A stretch of DNA of 64,000 nt from an uncultured Flavobacteriales bacterium (GTDB taxonomy: Bacteria > Bacteroidota > Bacteroidia > Flavobacteriales_D > Sanyastnellaceae), in the NCBI GenBank assembly GCA_937897625.1, contig CALCNZ010000107.1:1-64000 (forward strand). Reading direction: 5' to 3'. Numbering within the stretch: position 1 is the first letter of the stretch; every line of letters starts with the position of its first letter. Under the pieces are notes generated by a model. That model had not been told where the DNA came from. It ran no database searches and saw only the letters and a list, made by a program, of their open reading frames with translations. Positions 17,048 to 25,682 of this stretch are shown one piece after another. The position numbers were made by a program, and so were the translations under genes.

Positions 17048-18301
17048 TTATAGCTCGAAGCTTACCCAAGTTGCGTCGTCTGTTTGCTCTTGCGATCCCT
17101 TCCAATCTTGAAACAATTTGTCTATGCCACACTTGCCGTCTGAAAAGACTTGTCCGCTTTCAATCCACTGAATTAGACCATTCATGCGCAGTCGTTTGTT
17201 CGACTCTTCACCAATCTGATCGTACAACCCATCTGAACACATAACCACACGCTTGCCTCTAATGTTTAGGCTCCCTCCGGCAACCTCGGTTTGTTCCAAA
17301 TTGATGTGAAGAAAGCCCTTCGATTTTGAAATAACCTCGACTTCATTCTTTTCATTCACCAGCATAAGATTCGAATTCAAGCTTCCCCATTCTGCGTCGC
17401 CTGTTTTCAAATTGACATGCATTAGGGCTAAATCAAATCCGGCTACCATGTCTGAATATTGAACGTCTCGTCTCAATCTTTTCTTTAAATCGTAAACCGT
17501 TCCACTCACAATTTCCTTCACCTCAACAGTGTCATTTACATGACTGGTTTTTTCAGAAAGTAAATCACTCACAAGCACGGTCAGCAGGGCTCCCGCGAGA
17601 CCATGCCCTGTGCAGTCGCCTTGCGCAATGAGCACAGAGTCTCCTAAATTTTTGTACCAATAAAAGTCTCCGGAAACGGCTTCTGCGGAAGTGCTAAAGA
17701 CGTGCAGCCTTGGCAAAATATCCCAGGCATCTGTGTGATTTGGTAAGAAGCATTCTTGTACAAATCGCGCGTATTGTAATCCTTGACGAAGTTCTTCGTT
17801 TTTCTGATTTAACTCTGCCGTTCTGTCGATTACTTTTTGCTCCAATTCCTTGTGCAGAATTTCAAGTTCGTGGGTTCGTTTCGCTAACTCGGTCTCGTTA
17901 TCGTACATGTGAATCGCTTCCAATACCGTAAGTTCCAGATCCTTGGGCTCCCATGGTTTTTCAATGTATCGAAACAAACGCGCCTTACTTAAAACCTCTG
18001 AAACGGCCTGTAAATCGGCCTGACCCGTTAGCATTATCTTTTTACTGGCTGGAGATAGAATTTCCAAACGACCTAACAATTCACTGCCTCGCATGGGATA
18101 CATCATGTAATCGCTAATTACACAAATGAGCTCTCCGTTTTTTTCAATTATTGGAATAATTTGTTCCAAGGCACTTTCACCAGAATTCGCGGTAAGCAAC
18201 TCAATTCCTTCGGGCAAAAAACTTTTCACGTGAAGCGACAACACGCTAAGAATGATAGCCTCGTCATCGACAAGAATTATGTATCGCTTTCCTCTTTTCA
18301 A
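17048..18301 (-). CDS. Response regulator with PP2C/SpoIIE-type phosphatase output
   Basis: The N-terminal receiver domain (residues about 5-125) has the acidic pair in IILVDDEAIIL, the phospho-acceptor Asp in CVISDYMMYP and the conserved Lys in RYIEKPWEP. A coiled coil (about 135-175, ELEILHKELEQKVIDRTAEL) connects to a PPM/SpoIIE phosphatase domain with GDFYWYK, the metal site QGDCTGHGLAGALLTVL and VVMCSDGLYDQIG. Such proteins dephosphorylate anti-sigma-factor antagonists or other Ser/Thr-phosphorylated partners when the receiver is phosphorylated. The hybrid kinase 76 bp upstream on the same strand is the obvious phosphodonor. No anti-sigma or antagonist gene is adjacent. Confidence 0.9.
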   Translation of the reverse strand: MKRGKRYIILVDDEAIILSVLSLHVKSFLPEGIELLTANSGESALEQIIPIIEKNGELICVISDYMMYPMRGSELLGRLEILSPASKKIMLTGQADLQAVSEVLSKARLFRYIEKPWEPKDLELTVLEAIHMYDNETELAKRTHELEILHKELEQKVIDRTAELNQKNEELRQGLQYARFVQECFLPNHTDAWDILPRLHVFSTSAEAVSGDFYWYKNLGDSVLIAQGDCTGHGLAGALLTVLVSDLLSEKTSHVNDTVEVKEIVSGTVYDLKKRLRRDVQYSDMVAGFDLALMHVNLKTGDAEWGSLNSNLMLVNEKNEVEVISKSKGFLHINLEQTEVAGGSLNIRGKRVVMCSDGLYDQIGEESNKRLRMNGLIQWIESGQVFSDGKCGIDKLFQDWKGSQEQTDDATWVSFEL

Positions 18302-18377
18302 GTGATCAATTATTACTTTGCAAGATTAAGCTATAAACATCGATTACACTCCGATTTCAACAGCTATAATTTCTAGG

Positions 18378-20360
18378 TTACCCCACAAGTTTACGCAGAC
18401 CAACAATCGCCTCCTTTCCCTTCACAATAACCGTATTAATGGCTGTTTTCGCCAACGTTGAAAGACCTTCGGTTTTCAGCTCGTTAGAAATTCCTGCAAA
18501 GGACAAGCCTTCCGGACGAACACCAATAATTTCCATGCTCGCTTTAAGTTGATGAAGTTCATGTCTAAGCGCCAATAAGTCTGATCCTACTAAAGCCAAC
18601 TCCAAGCGATCCAATTGAGGGGGCAAGTGTTCGAGGTAACCATTCACCACATCTTTCAAAACATTAATGTCGTTGCCCACATATTGCTTCAGCATGGAAA
18701 GATCTAATTCTCGCTCGCTTGAAAATTCTACTTGCAACAAATCGGCTGTTTCCTCTTCCTTGCTCCATTTCTTCATCACTTCTACCAAGGCTCTTTCAGA
18801 ATAGGGCTTCACCAAATAATCATTCATTCCAGCCTGCTTGCAAATTTCAACTTCCTCGCGCATGGCGTTTGCGCTTAATCCAATAATTGGAATAGAATAT
18901 TTCAGATCTTCACGAATAAATTTTGTTGCTTCTAAGCCATCTAGAATAGGCATTTGTACGTCCATAAGAACAATATCAAATTCTTTTTCTTGAATCAAAT
19001 CAATAGCCTCTTGTCCGTTATGAGCAATGGATACGACTACTTCACATTTCTTCAGGATTACCTGCAATACCATTCGGTTCAACTCATTGTCTTCAACGGC
19101 CAACACCCGAAGACCTTTGAGTGATTTCTGTAAATCAGTCATTTCAACTATATCTTGTTTAGTTTTCTCGTTCGATATTCTCATTGGAATTCGAATATCT
19201 ACCCGCGTCCCCTTTCCTTTTTCACTTTCAATCTGAATGGTTCCGCCCATAATCTGAACAATGCTTCGCGCTATACTCAGGCCTAAACCACTTCCTCCAA
19301 ACTTTCTTGTTATACTCGCGTCTTCTTGTGAAAACGCTTCGAAGACCTTCGCCAAATAGGCCATATCCATTCCAACTCCCGTGTCTTCAACCGAGAATGA
19401 AACCCAACAAATGTCGTTTTCACCCCTCTCCAATTTCGAGGTTACTCGAACGTATCCCGAATTGGTGAATTTGATAGCATTTCCGACTATGTTGAAGAGT
19501 ACCTGACTTAAACGATGCGGGTCGCCGAGGTGCATAATTCCGCGATCATCCATCAATTCAATATCCAATGAAATATCTGAAAGCCGCGCTTTTTCTTCAA
19601 AAATGCTCAGCGTTCGACGAATACTTTCGTTTAGATTGAATGTGGTCGTCTCGATACTGAATTTTCCGGATTCAATTTTTGAAATGTCTAACACGTCGTT
19701 AATAATCGAAAGCAACGTGGAAGAAGCCGACCGCATAATATCTATGAAATAACGCTGATCTGCGTCGAGCTTCGATTGCGCCAACTGTTCGGCCATTCCA
19801 ACAATTCCATTCAGCGGGGTGCGAATTTCATGACTCATATTCGCGAGGAACATAGCCTTCGCTTTCGAAGAATCTTCTGCTTTACGTTTGGCTTCTATTA
19901 GCTCAAACTCCATTTCTTTTAAATGGGTAATGTCCCAATGAATGCCAATTGAACCGTGTATATTGCCGTCATCGCCCAACAATGGCGCAGCGCTAACCAG
20001 CCAATAACGGGGTTCTTTCTTTTTGTTTAAAACGCGAAGTTCATAAACGTCTTCTTCACCCTCAATGCGTGAGGCATTGCGAACCTTCATGCGTTCCTTC
20101 TCTTGCTCATCTAGCAACAATTCACCACCGTCTTTTCCAAATAACTCATCTAAAGAAAAACCACTCATTTCACAAAACGCCTCGTTCGCACGAATAATAA
20201 TACCGCTGGGCTCAACCTCTAATAATCCCAAACGAAAATTATCGATAATTCCCTTAAACTTCGCCTCGCGATTAATTAAGAGCTTCTCTGACGTTCCGGA
20301 AGATTGCTCCAATTCCGCAACGCGCTGGCGTAAATATTTTATTTCTTCCTCTTGAGTCAT
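18378..20360 (-). CDS. Soluble hybrid histidine kinase: PAS-HisKA-HATPase-REC-Hpt
   Basis: No transmembrane segment is seen. After a short coiled coil there is a PAS domain (about 35-150, with NEAFCEMSGFSLDELFG), a HisKA box FLANMSHEIRTPLNGIVGM near residue 175, and an HATPase with NIVGNAIKFTNSG, VEDTGVGMD and GGSGLGLSI. A receiver domain follows (VLAVEDNELNRMVL, acceptor Asp in VLMDVQMPILDG, Lys in DYLVKPYSE). The C-terminal Hpt helix bundle has His in LHQLKASMEIIG. The layout fits a cytoplasmic phosphorelay ending on the adjacent receiver-PP2C protein. The signal sensed is unknown. Confidence 0.92.
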   Translation of the reverse strand: MTQEEEIKYLRQRVAELEQSSGTSEKLLINREAKFKGIIDNFRLGLLEVEPSGIIIRANEAFCEMSGFSLDELFGKDGGELLLDEQEKERMKVRNASRIEGEEDVYELRVLNKKKEPRYWLVSAAPLLGDDGNIHGSIGIHWDITHLKEMEFELIEAKRKAEDSSKAKAMFLANMSHEIRTPLNGIVGMAEQLAQSKLDADQRYFIDIMRSASSTLLSIINDVLDISKIESGKFSIETTTFNLNESIRRTLSIFEEKARLSDISLDIELMDDRGIMHLGDPHRLSQVLFNIVGNAIKFTNSGYVRVTSKLERGENDICWVSFSVEDTGVGMDMAYLAKVFEAFSQEDASITRKFGGSGLGLSIARSIVQIMGGTIQIESEKGKGTRVDIRIPMRISNEKTKQDIVEMTDLQKSLKGLRVLAVEDNELNRMVLQVILKKCEVVVSIAHNGQEAIDLIQEKEFDIVLMDVQMPILDGLEATKFIREDLKYSIPIIGLSANAMREEVEICKQAGMNDYLVKPYSERALVEVMKKWSKEEETADLLQVEFSSERELDLSMLKQYVGNDINVLKDVVNGYLEHLPPQLDRLELALVGSDLLALRHELHQLKASMEIIGVRPEGLSFAGISNELKTEGLSTLAKTAINTVIVKGKEAIVGLRKLVG

Positions 20361-20427
20361 TGGCTTGCTAATTTAGACACAAACTGCCTATGCAGGTACA
20401 CAAACTGCATTATTTATTTCATGAAAA

Positions 20428-20449
20428 AACCCCTTCGAGCGAAGGGGTT
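20428..20449 (-). terminator. Rho-independent terminator of the lipoprotein gene
   Basis: A perfect 10-bp stem AACCCCTTCG / CGAAGGGGTT with a 2-nt apex. On the minus strand it is followed by a T run (GGGGTTTTTTC). It lies 25 bp past the stop of the lipoprotein gene at 20474. Confidence 0.85.
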
Positions 20450-20473
20450 GTCTCATACCTAACTAACCTAAAC

Positions 20474-20971
20474 TTATATTTCTGATGCCTTCTCCCAAGT
20501 CATTTGAAGGAAAAACTTCGCTCCATCTGCTTGAAGAATGTATTCGTCTTGTTGGAAAGCGTCTGCCACATTTAAGGTTTCAACACTCAAAATATTGCCA
20601 GATGCCGATTTCATTGTGAAAGTATATTCGTCTGCTTGAAGAATAATTCCAGGATACCATTTGAACATGTTGTCGCCAGCAGCCATTACATCTATCGCTG
20701 CAAAAACCACTTCACCGCTCTTATCTGCTATTTCAATCTTCACCCCTTGAAGGTTAGCGTTAGCACCCTCTGGCTGAAGCCACACGAAGTTCAATTTAGC
20801 TACGTCTTCACCCAATACCGCTGTAGGTGCAGTTTCTGCTGGTGTTGCAACACTTGAAGTAGTGTCTGCTACGGTTACTGGTGATGAAGGCATGTAGAAT
20901 TCTTTCTGACAAGACACAAGGCTAAGAGAAAGAATTGCTGCGAAGATGGAAGTTGTGATAGCGTTTTTCAT
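20474..20971 (-). CDS. Lipoprotein of unknown function
   Basis: A 165-residue protein with a lipoprotein signal (MKNAITTSIFAAILSLSLVSC, lipobox LVSC) and a Ser/Thr/Ala/Pro-rich linker (about 28-55). The remaining beta-rich domain (LNFVWLQPEGANANLQGVKI, EYTFTMKSASGNIL) may be an immunoglobulin-like sandwich. No family is recognised. It is monocistronic with a strong terminator, which suggests a well-expressed envelope protein. The upstream 77 bp contain an AGAAAAG/CTTTTCT inverted repeat and two T/A tracts but no clear promoter match. Confidence 0.75.
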   Translation of the reverse strand: MKNAITTSIFAAILSLSLVSCQKEFYMPSSPVTVADTTSSVATPAETAPTAVLGEDVAKLNFVWLQPEGANANLQGVKIEIADKSGEVVFAAIDVMAAGDNMFKWYPGIILQADEYTFTMKSASGNILSVETLNVADAFQQDEYILQADGAKFFLQMTWEKASEI

Positions 20972-21048
20972 AAGTCAAATAGGTTATGCTTCTTTTACCC
21001 CTACTGACCAGAAAAGGTTACACTTTTCTCAAAAAAAATTCATTTTTT

Positions 21049-24000
21049 TTATTTCGATACTGAAAATGGAATCGGAGTGAAGACGCCATCGCCTTCAAAC
21101 CTCAGTAAATACTGGCCATTCGCTAAATTCGAAACATTCAGAGAACTTTGCTCAGCAAATAAATTTTCTTGCTGAACCACTCTTCCTGAGAGATCATAAA
21201 TGCGATATAAACGGGCAGAATGGGTTCCCAAAGTGAAATTCAATAACCCTTCAGTCGGATTCGGATACAGCTTAGGCTCAGTGGCAGAGGCTTCATCTAT
21301 TCCAACACAACACACATAAATAACCTGAGTGTCTCTGTTCGTGCAGCCATTTCCGTCTACATAATTGTAGGTAATGGAGTAGTAGCCTGGGGCCACTAAC
21401 TCTGGATAAAACATATTTCCGCTCACGCCAAATCCTGTATAATACCCACCCGCTGGAATACCTGTCATCTCTACCGGCGGATCTCCGGCCATTACGGTAT
21501 CCTGTGAGAGAAAGAGAACTGTCGGTTCGAACAACACGTAATAATCGAACACATCAGATGTATTCGAACATCCGTTAGCATCTGTATACGTGTAATAAAC
21601 TTGGTGAGCTCCGCCGCCAGCTAAACCTGGGTCAATGGTATTTCCTACAATGCCATCGCCAACATACGTTCCTCCAATTGGCAAACCAACTATACCCACT
21701 GGGTCTGCCGAAATACAAATGCTGTCTGTCGAAAGTCCCATAGCTACTTCAGGTATATCGTTCACATGAACACTTAACTGATTGCTGCTTCCTTCACAAC
21801 CAAACTCGTTCACACCTGTGCATGAATAATTTCCTGTTTGGGTAACGTTAATACTCGGAGTAAGTTCTCCGCCATTCCATTCATAACTTAATCCACCCGT
21901 TGCTGTAAGATTCAAAGAAGAGTTGCCACAAAACGTTAGTGGTCCGTCTGCCGAAATAGAAATGGTTGGCTGAGGTAATACCGTAAAATTATAGTCGTCT
22001 GAACGCGTGCTGCAACCTGGGGTAGTCGTTCCAATTAAATACACCACCATAGGCGCATCTACTTCAAGCGCTGCAGTCGTGTCTCCTGTAGACCATAGAA
22101 AATGATCGGCTCCACCCGCGCACAAAATGGCAGATTTGCCATCACAAAAAATTGTATCGCCTGTAATGTGAACCGTTAGATACGGGTAGTTGCAATTCTT
22201 TACCTTCCCGAAGAAGGCTTCTTCGCCACCGTTATTCGTGGCTTCGTATCCTCCAACAGCAATGTTCGCAGAGGCAGAGCTTCCGGCAAAGTACATTTCC
22301 TGATTGGCATTAATTACAAGATCGCTCACCGACTCATCGGCGCTTCCTCCTAAATACGAGCTCCAATAACGAGCCCCGTCAATGGAATATCCAGCAAAAA
22401 CAATATCGGTTAATCCGCCATTTGTGTTCTGAAAGCCATTGTCGCCTAAATTGGAAGAGGTTGAATTCCCTGTTATGAAAATACTCCCAGCGGCATCTGT
22501 TGTAACTCCCCAAAGCGATTCGTTTCCCGAACCTCCGTAGTAGGTCTTCCAATTCACTGCCCCGTCAATGGTGTAAGAAGCTAAATATCCATCGAAACTT
22601 CCACCGCCATTGAACACCTGCGCAGCGCCCGGGGTAGAGATCCCACTTATTGAACCCGACTTTCCAACAACATACAAGCGATCTGCCGTAACATGAATAG
22701 CTTCTGCGCGGTCTTCGCTTGTTCCACCTATGTAAGACGCCCATGCAATGGTATTACTTGTATTTATTTTTGCGAAAAAGCCATCGTATGCGCCACCACC
22801 GTATGTGTTCTGCGCGCCTCCAACAGCCATGCCTGCAGAAGAACTTGTGGTTCCTGTAAAATATAAATTGAAGTCGCTAGTAGCTACAATGTCACCTGCC
22901 AATTCAGCACCGCTTCCACCAAAATAAGAGTATCGAAGAAGGAATCCACCGGGATCAATCATACCTATATAGAAATCACTCGCACCGCCGCCATTAGAAG
23001 CTTGTAGCGCATCCATGGTTATTAAATCAGTGGAACTTGTTTCACCAATAAAGTAAACCTCGCCTTGAAATCCAACCGACAGAGAGGTAATTTGCTCGTC
23101 ACCGCTTCCGCCATAATAAGAGCACCATTCCAATGTTCCGTCTGGAAACAATTTCAAAATAAACCCATCTTTCGGACCGCCGCCGTATACAATCTGCTGA
23201 CTTGAAGAGGCAAATGCCGACATTGAACTTGTGCTTCCTGCTACATAAATTCCTCCGTATGGATCAACCACAATGTCGTTTCCAACATCGTTTCCGGTTT
23301 TGCCGTAATATGTTGCCCATTGGCGTTGATTCAAGGCGTTGAACTTCACCACATACACGTCGTTGCTTCCGCCCAACAAACCCTGGTAACCCAAGTAAGA
23401 AATCAATGTTGTTGAATTGGTAGCTCCTGTTAAATAGTAGTCTCCGTTCGCATCGGTGAAAATTCCACGTGAATCGTCTAACCCAGTCCCGCCGTAATAC
23501 GAAGTCCAAATAACTTCCGGGTCCAAGACAAGCTCTCCGGTAGTATTCGCAGGAATTTCAAATTGAAATGTATTTCCGTTTACAATAAAATTTCCTTCTA
23601 TATTTTTTTCTTGGTTGAAGTAAACCGGCTTCGCATCGTTCACTTGACCCATTTCCCCTTTAATTCGAAGGCTTCCATTGGAACACTTTTCCAATTCTTT
23701 CGCTCCTTCAACTTCCATGTTAATTTGCTTAGCAGCGCGCGCGTTCTCAGCAATAAATTCGTATTTCAATCCGGATTCGGTGATGTATATTCTCCAGTCT
23801 ACGCCCGGATAAATATCCGAAACACGCACTTCTTGAAACGCGTTCACGGCATTCGGTTTTCCATCTACAAAATAATTTTCTGTATATGAAGACTCCTGCA
23901 ATCCTTTCGCAACAGCACTTGCAGAGCATCCCTTCCAATTTACATCTACACGCTCGGCGTAAACTCCTTCGTTGTTGTAGCGTTTGAACTGGTAGGTTAA

Positions 24001-24186
24001 TCCGCTCTTTCGAACGAACACATCCATTTCAGAAGTTGTGTAGGTAAACAAAACGGAACGGTCTTGAAGTCCTTTTTCGTTTTTTACCTGCCCATTGTTT
24101 TCAATGAAAAAACGATCGTTTGCTAACGCGAAGTTGCAAGAGAGCGTAACAACAGCAGTGAGGAATAGTGTGTAGAAAGATTTCAT
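21049..24186 (-). CDS. Large surface protein with SBBP beta-propeller repeats and T9SS type A tail
   Basis: The 1045-residue protein begins with a signal peptide (ending NFALA). Residues about 22-230 form an N-terminal domain common in SBBP proteins (FFIENNGQVKN). Then come about eight SBBP repeats of roughly 50 residues with the core WSSYYGG-x-G-DE-x-DI and later YLTG-T/S-T (for example WATYYGKTGNDVGNDIVVDP). After that there are Ig-like/PKD-type domains ending near 965, and a type A sorting tail (LYPNPTEGLLNFTLG, IYDLSGRVVQQENL, LANGQYLLRF). It is expected on the cell surface. The role (adhesion, polymer binding) is unknown. The upstream gap holds a separate 14-bp repeat array. Confidence 0.9.
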   Translation of the reverse strand: MKSFYTLFLTAVVTLSCNFALANDRFFIENNGQVKNEKGLQDRSVLFTYTTSEMDVFVRKSGLTYQFKRYNNEGVYAERVDVNWKGCSASAVAKGLQESSYTENYFVDGKPNAVNAFQEVRVSDIYPGVDWRIYITESGLKYEFIAENARAAKQINMEVEGAKELEKCSNGSLRIKGEMGQVNDAKPVYFNQEKNIEGNFIVNGNTFQFEIPANTTGELVLDPEVIWTSYYGGTGLDDSRGIFTDANGDYYLTGATNSTTLISYLGYQGLLGGSNDVYVVKFNALNQRQWATYYGKTGNDVGNDIVVDPYGGIYVAGSTSSMSAFASSSQQIVYGGGPKDGFILKLFPDGTLEWCSYYGGSGDEQITSLSVGFQGEVYFIGETSSTDLITMDALQASNGGGASDFYIGMIDPGGFLLRYSYFGGSGAELAGDIVATSDFNLYFTGTTSSSAGMAVGGAQNTYGGGAYDGFFAKINTSNTIAWASYIGGTSEDRAEAIHVTADRLYVVGKSGSISGISTPGAAQVFNGGGSFDGYLASYTIDGAVNWKTYYGGSGNESLWGVTTDAAGSIFITGNSTSSNLGDNGFQNTNGGLTDIVFAGYSIDGARYWSSYLGGSADESVSDLVINANQEMYFAGSSASANIAVGGYEATNNGGEEAFFGKVKNCNYPYLTVHITGDTIFCDGKSAILCAGGADHFLWSTGDTTAALEVDAPMVVYLIGTTTPGCSTRSDDYNFTVLPQPTISISADGPLTFCGNSSLNLTATGGLSYEWNGGELTPSINVTQTGNYSCTGVNEFGCEGSSNQLSVHVNDIPEVAMGLSTDSICISADPVGIVGLPIGGTYVGDGIVGNTIDPGLAGGGAHQVYYTYTDANGCSNTSDVFDYYVLFEPTVLFLSQDTVMAGDPPVEMTGIPAGGYYTGFGVSGNMFYPELVAPGYYSITYNYVDGNGCTNRDTQVIYVCCVGIDEASATEPKLYPNPTEGLLNFTLGTHSARLYRIYDLSGRVVQQENLFAEQSSLNVSNLANGQYLLRFEGDGVFTPIPFSVSK

Positions 24187-24288
24187 GCGCGAGTATATTC
24201 GGTGTTACGCTAAAGTAGAAATTAGGTTACACCCAAACCGAACGTTCATTCGAACCTTACAAACGTTGCAATGTTAACTCTGCATTAC

Positions 24289-24357
24289 ATCGCAAAGCGG
24301 TCGTCGCATAGCGTCATCCACGAAGTGGTCATCGCGCAGCGTCATCCACGAAGTGGT
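24289..24357. repeat. 14-bp mini-palindrome array upstream of the SBBP gene
   Basis: Five 14-bp units: TCGCAAAGCGGTCG, TCGCATAGCGTCAT, CCACGAAGTGGTCA, TCGCGCAGCGTCAT and CCACGAAGTGGTAA. Each holds a small palindrome (CGC-NNN-GCG or CCAC-GAA-GTGG). A 20-bp block, AGCGTCATCCACGAAGTGGT, is exactly repeated at 24310-24329 and 24338-24357. The array begins right after the rodA stop. The rest of 24187-24288 is an ordinary upstream region, with a TTTG at a plausible -33 place and a TACTTTAG resembling a -7 box. Confidence 0.8.
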
Positions 24358-24359
24358 AA

Positions 24360-25682
24360 TCATCTAAAGATGCTGAGTCGCTCCGCGTCTAATCGAATCA
24401 TAATAAACAGCAACATCGTAAACGCCATAAGCGAAGATCCGCCGTAACTGAAGAATGGCAAGGGAATGCCAATAATAGGAGCCAATCCCAGCACCATTCC
24501 AATGTTAATGAGCAGGTGCATGAATATGATGGCTGCCACGCAATAGCCGTAAACACGGGAGAATTGAGAACGTTGCCTTTCGGCCAAAACTACCAATCTA
24601 TAAATTAGCGCAAAAAACAAAAGAATTACGGTAACGCTGCCCAAGAATCCCCACTCTTCAGCCACCGCGCTAAAAATAAAATCGGTCCATTGTTCCGGCA
24701 CGTAGTTATTCTGAGTCATCGGGCCCTGATGAAATCCTCTTCCAACTAAACCTCCCGAACCCACAGTAATCTTGGCCATCTCTGAATTGTAGGTCGCGTC
24801 TTCGCGTTCTACCGGTAGCGAGAGCATAACATAAATTCGCTCTTTGTGGTGCTTTTCAAGCACATTGTCTACAATGTAATTAATGGAAAACGCAAGACTC
24901 GAAGCTAAGATCAACGATATAACGGTAACCGAATAGAGCATTCTTCTTGATCTTGGCACAACAAAGTTCCGAACGAAAATCAAAGCAAGTATAGACAATC
25001 CGAAAAGGGAAAGTATGAAGGTCCAAATAGAACTCATTTCTCCAAAATAAGGATACGTTGTTCTTCCCGCTCCAATAACAATACTCAATGTCCCAATTAC
25101 TACACTTGCGAAACCCGCAATAAGCACATTGCCCGACATGCCCTCGCGATACATCACTAAAATGAATGCGAGGAAAGTTAACAAGGAACCCACATCGGGC
25201 TGGAGTAAAATTAAACATGCTGGTAACCCAATAATTGCGAAGGCTTGAATTCGGGTCCGCAAATTTTTCAATTGCATTCCCGAGCTGGAAATAAATTTAG
25301 AGAGAAACAAACCAACGCCAATCTTCGAAAACTCGCTGGGTTGAATTCCAAAAGCTCCTATACCGAACCATGCTTTAGCACCGTTCACTTCCTTCCCTAC
25401 AACCAAGACCAACATAAGTAACAGCACGAAGAAGAGATAAATGTAAATCGCCAACTTGTTGAATACTTCTGCGTCTAAATAAAGGATGATTACAATTAAA
25501 AAAACACAGACGCCTATCCAAACAAGCTGCTTACCATACTCTTCCGAAAAAGCAAACGGACTTGGAACAAGTGGGTTATACGCAGCGCTATAGATCGAAA
25601 GCCAACCGAACAAAACCAACGTCCCGTAGAGCGCAACTGTGCCCAAATCGAGTTGTAATTTTTGTTTGTTCGAAGCAGCCAT
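24360..25682 (-). CDS. rodA: Rod shape-determining peptidoglycan polymerase RodA
   Basis: SEDS-family glycosyltransferase that polymerises lipid II in the elongasome together with PBP2. There are about ten transmembrane segments. Conserved SEDS features include NGAKAWFGIGAFGIQPSEFSKIG (residues 105-125), LILLQPDVGSLLTF with the catalytic Asp, and GIPLPFFSYGGSSLMAF near the C-terminus. At 440 residues it is somewhat longer than the E. coli protein (370), because of an extra segment after the first half, as in many Bacteroidota. The start overlaps the mrdA stop by one base. It is the last gene of the mreBCD-mrdA-rodA operon. Confidence 0.96.
   Translation of the reverse strand: MAASNKQKLQLDLGTVALYGTLVLFGWLSIYSAAYNPLVPSPFAFSEEYGKQLVWIGVCVFLIVIILYLDAEVFNKLAIYIYLFFVLLLMLVLVVGKEVNGAKAWFGIGAFGIQPSEFSKIGVGLFLSKFISSSGMQLKNLRTRIQAFAIIGLPACLILLQPDVGSLLTFLAFILVMYREGMSGNVLIAGFASVVIGTLSIVIGAGRTTYPYFGEMSSIWTFILSLFGLSILALIFVRNFVVPRSRRMLYSVTVISLILASSLAFSINYIVDNVLEKHHKERIYVMLSLPVEREDATYNSEMAKITVGSGGLVGRGFHQGPMTQNNYVPEQWTDFIFSAVAEEWGFLGSVTVILLFFALIYRLVVLAERQRSQFSRVYGYCVAAIIFMHLLINIGMVLGLAPIIGIPLPFFSYGGSSLMAFTMLLFIMIRLDAERLSIFR

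Noticed and set aside
20990..21048. AGAAAAG/CTTTTCT inverted repeat with flanking A/T runs after the SBBP gene
   Set aside because: On the minus strand the T run comes before the stem instead of after it, so it is not a convincing terminator for that gene.
24289..24357. Possible CRISPR array
   Set aside because: The units are only 14 bp, contiguous and degenerate, with no unique spacers and no cas genes.
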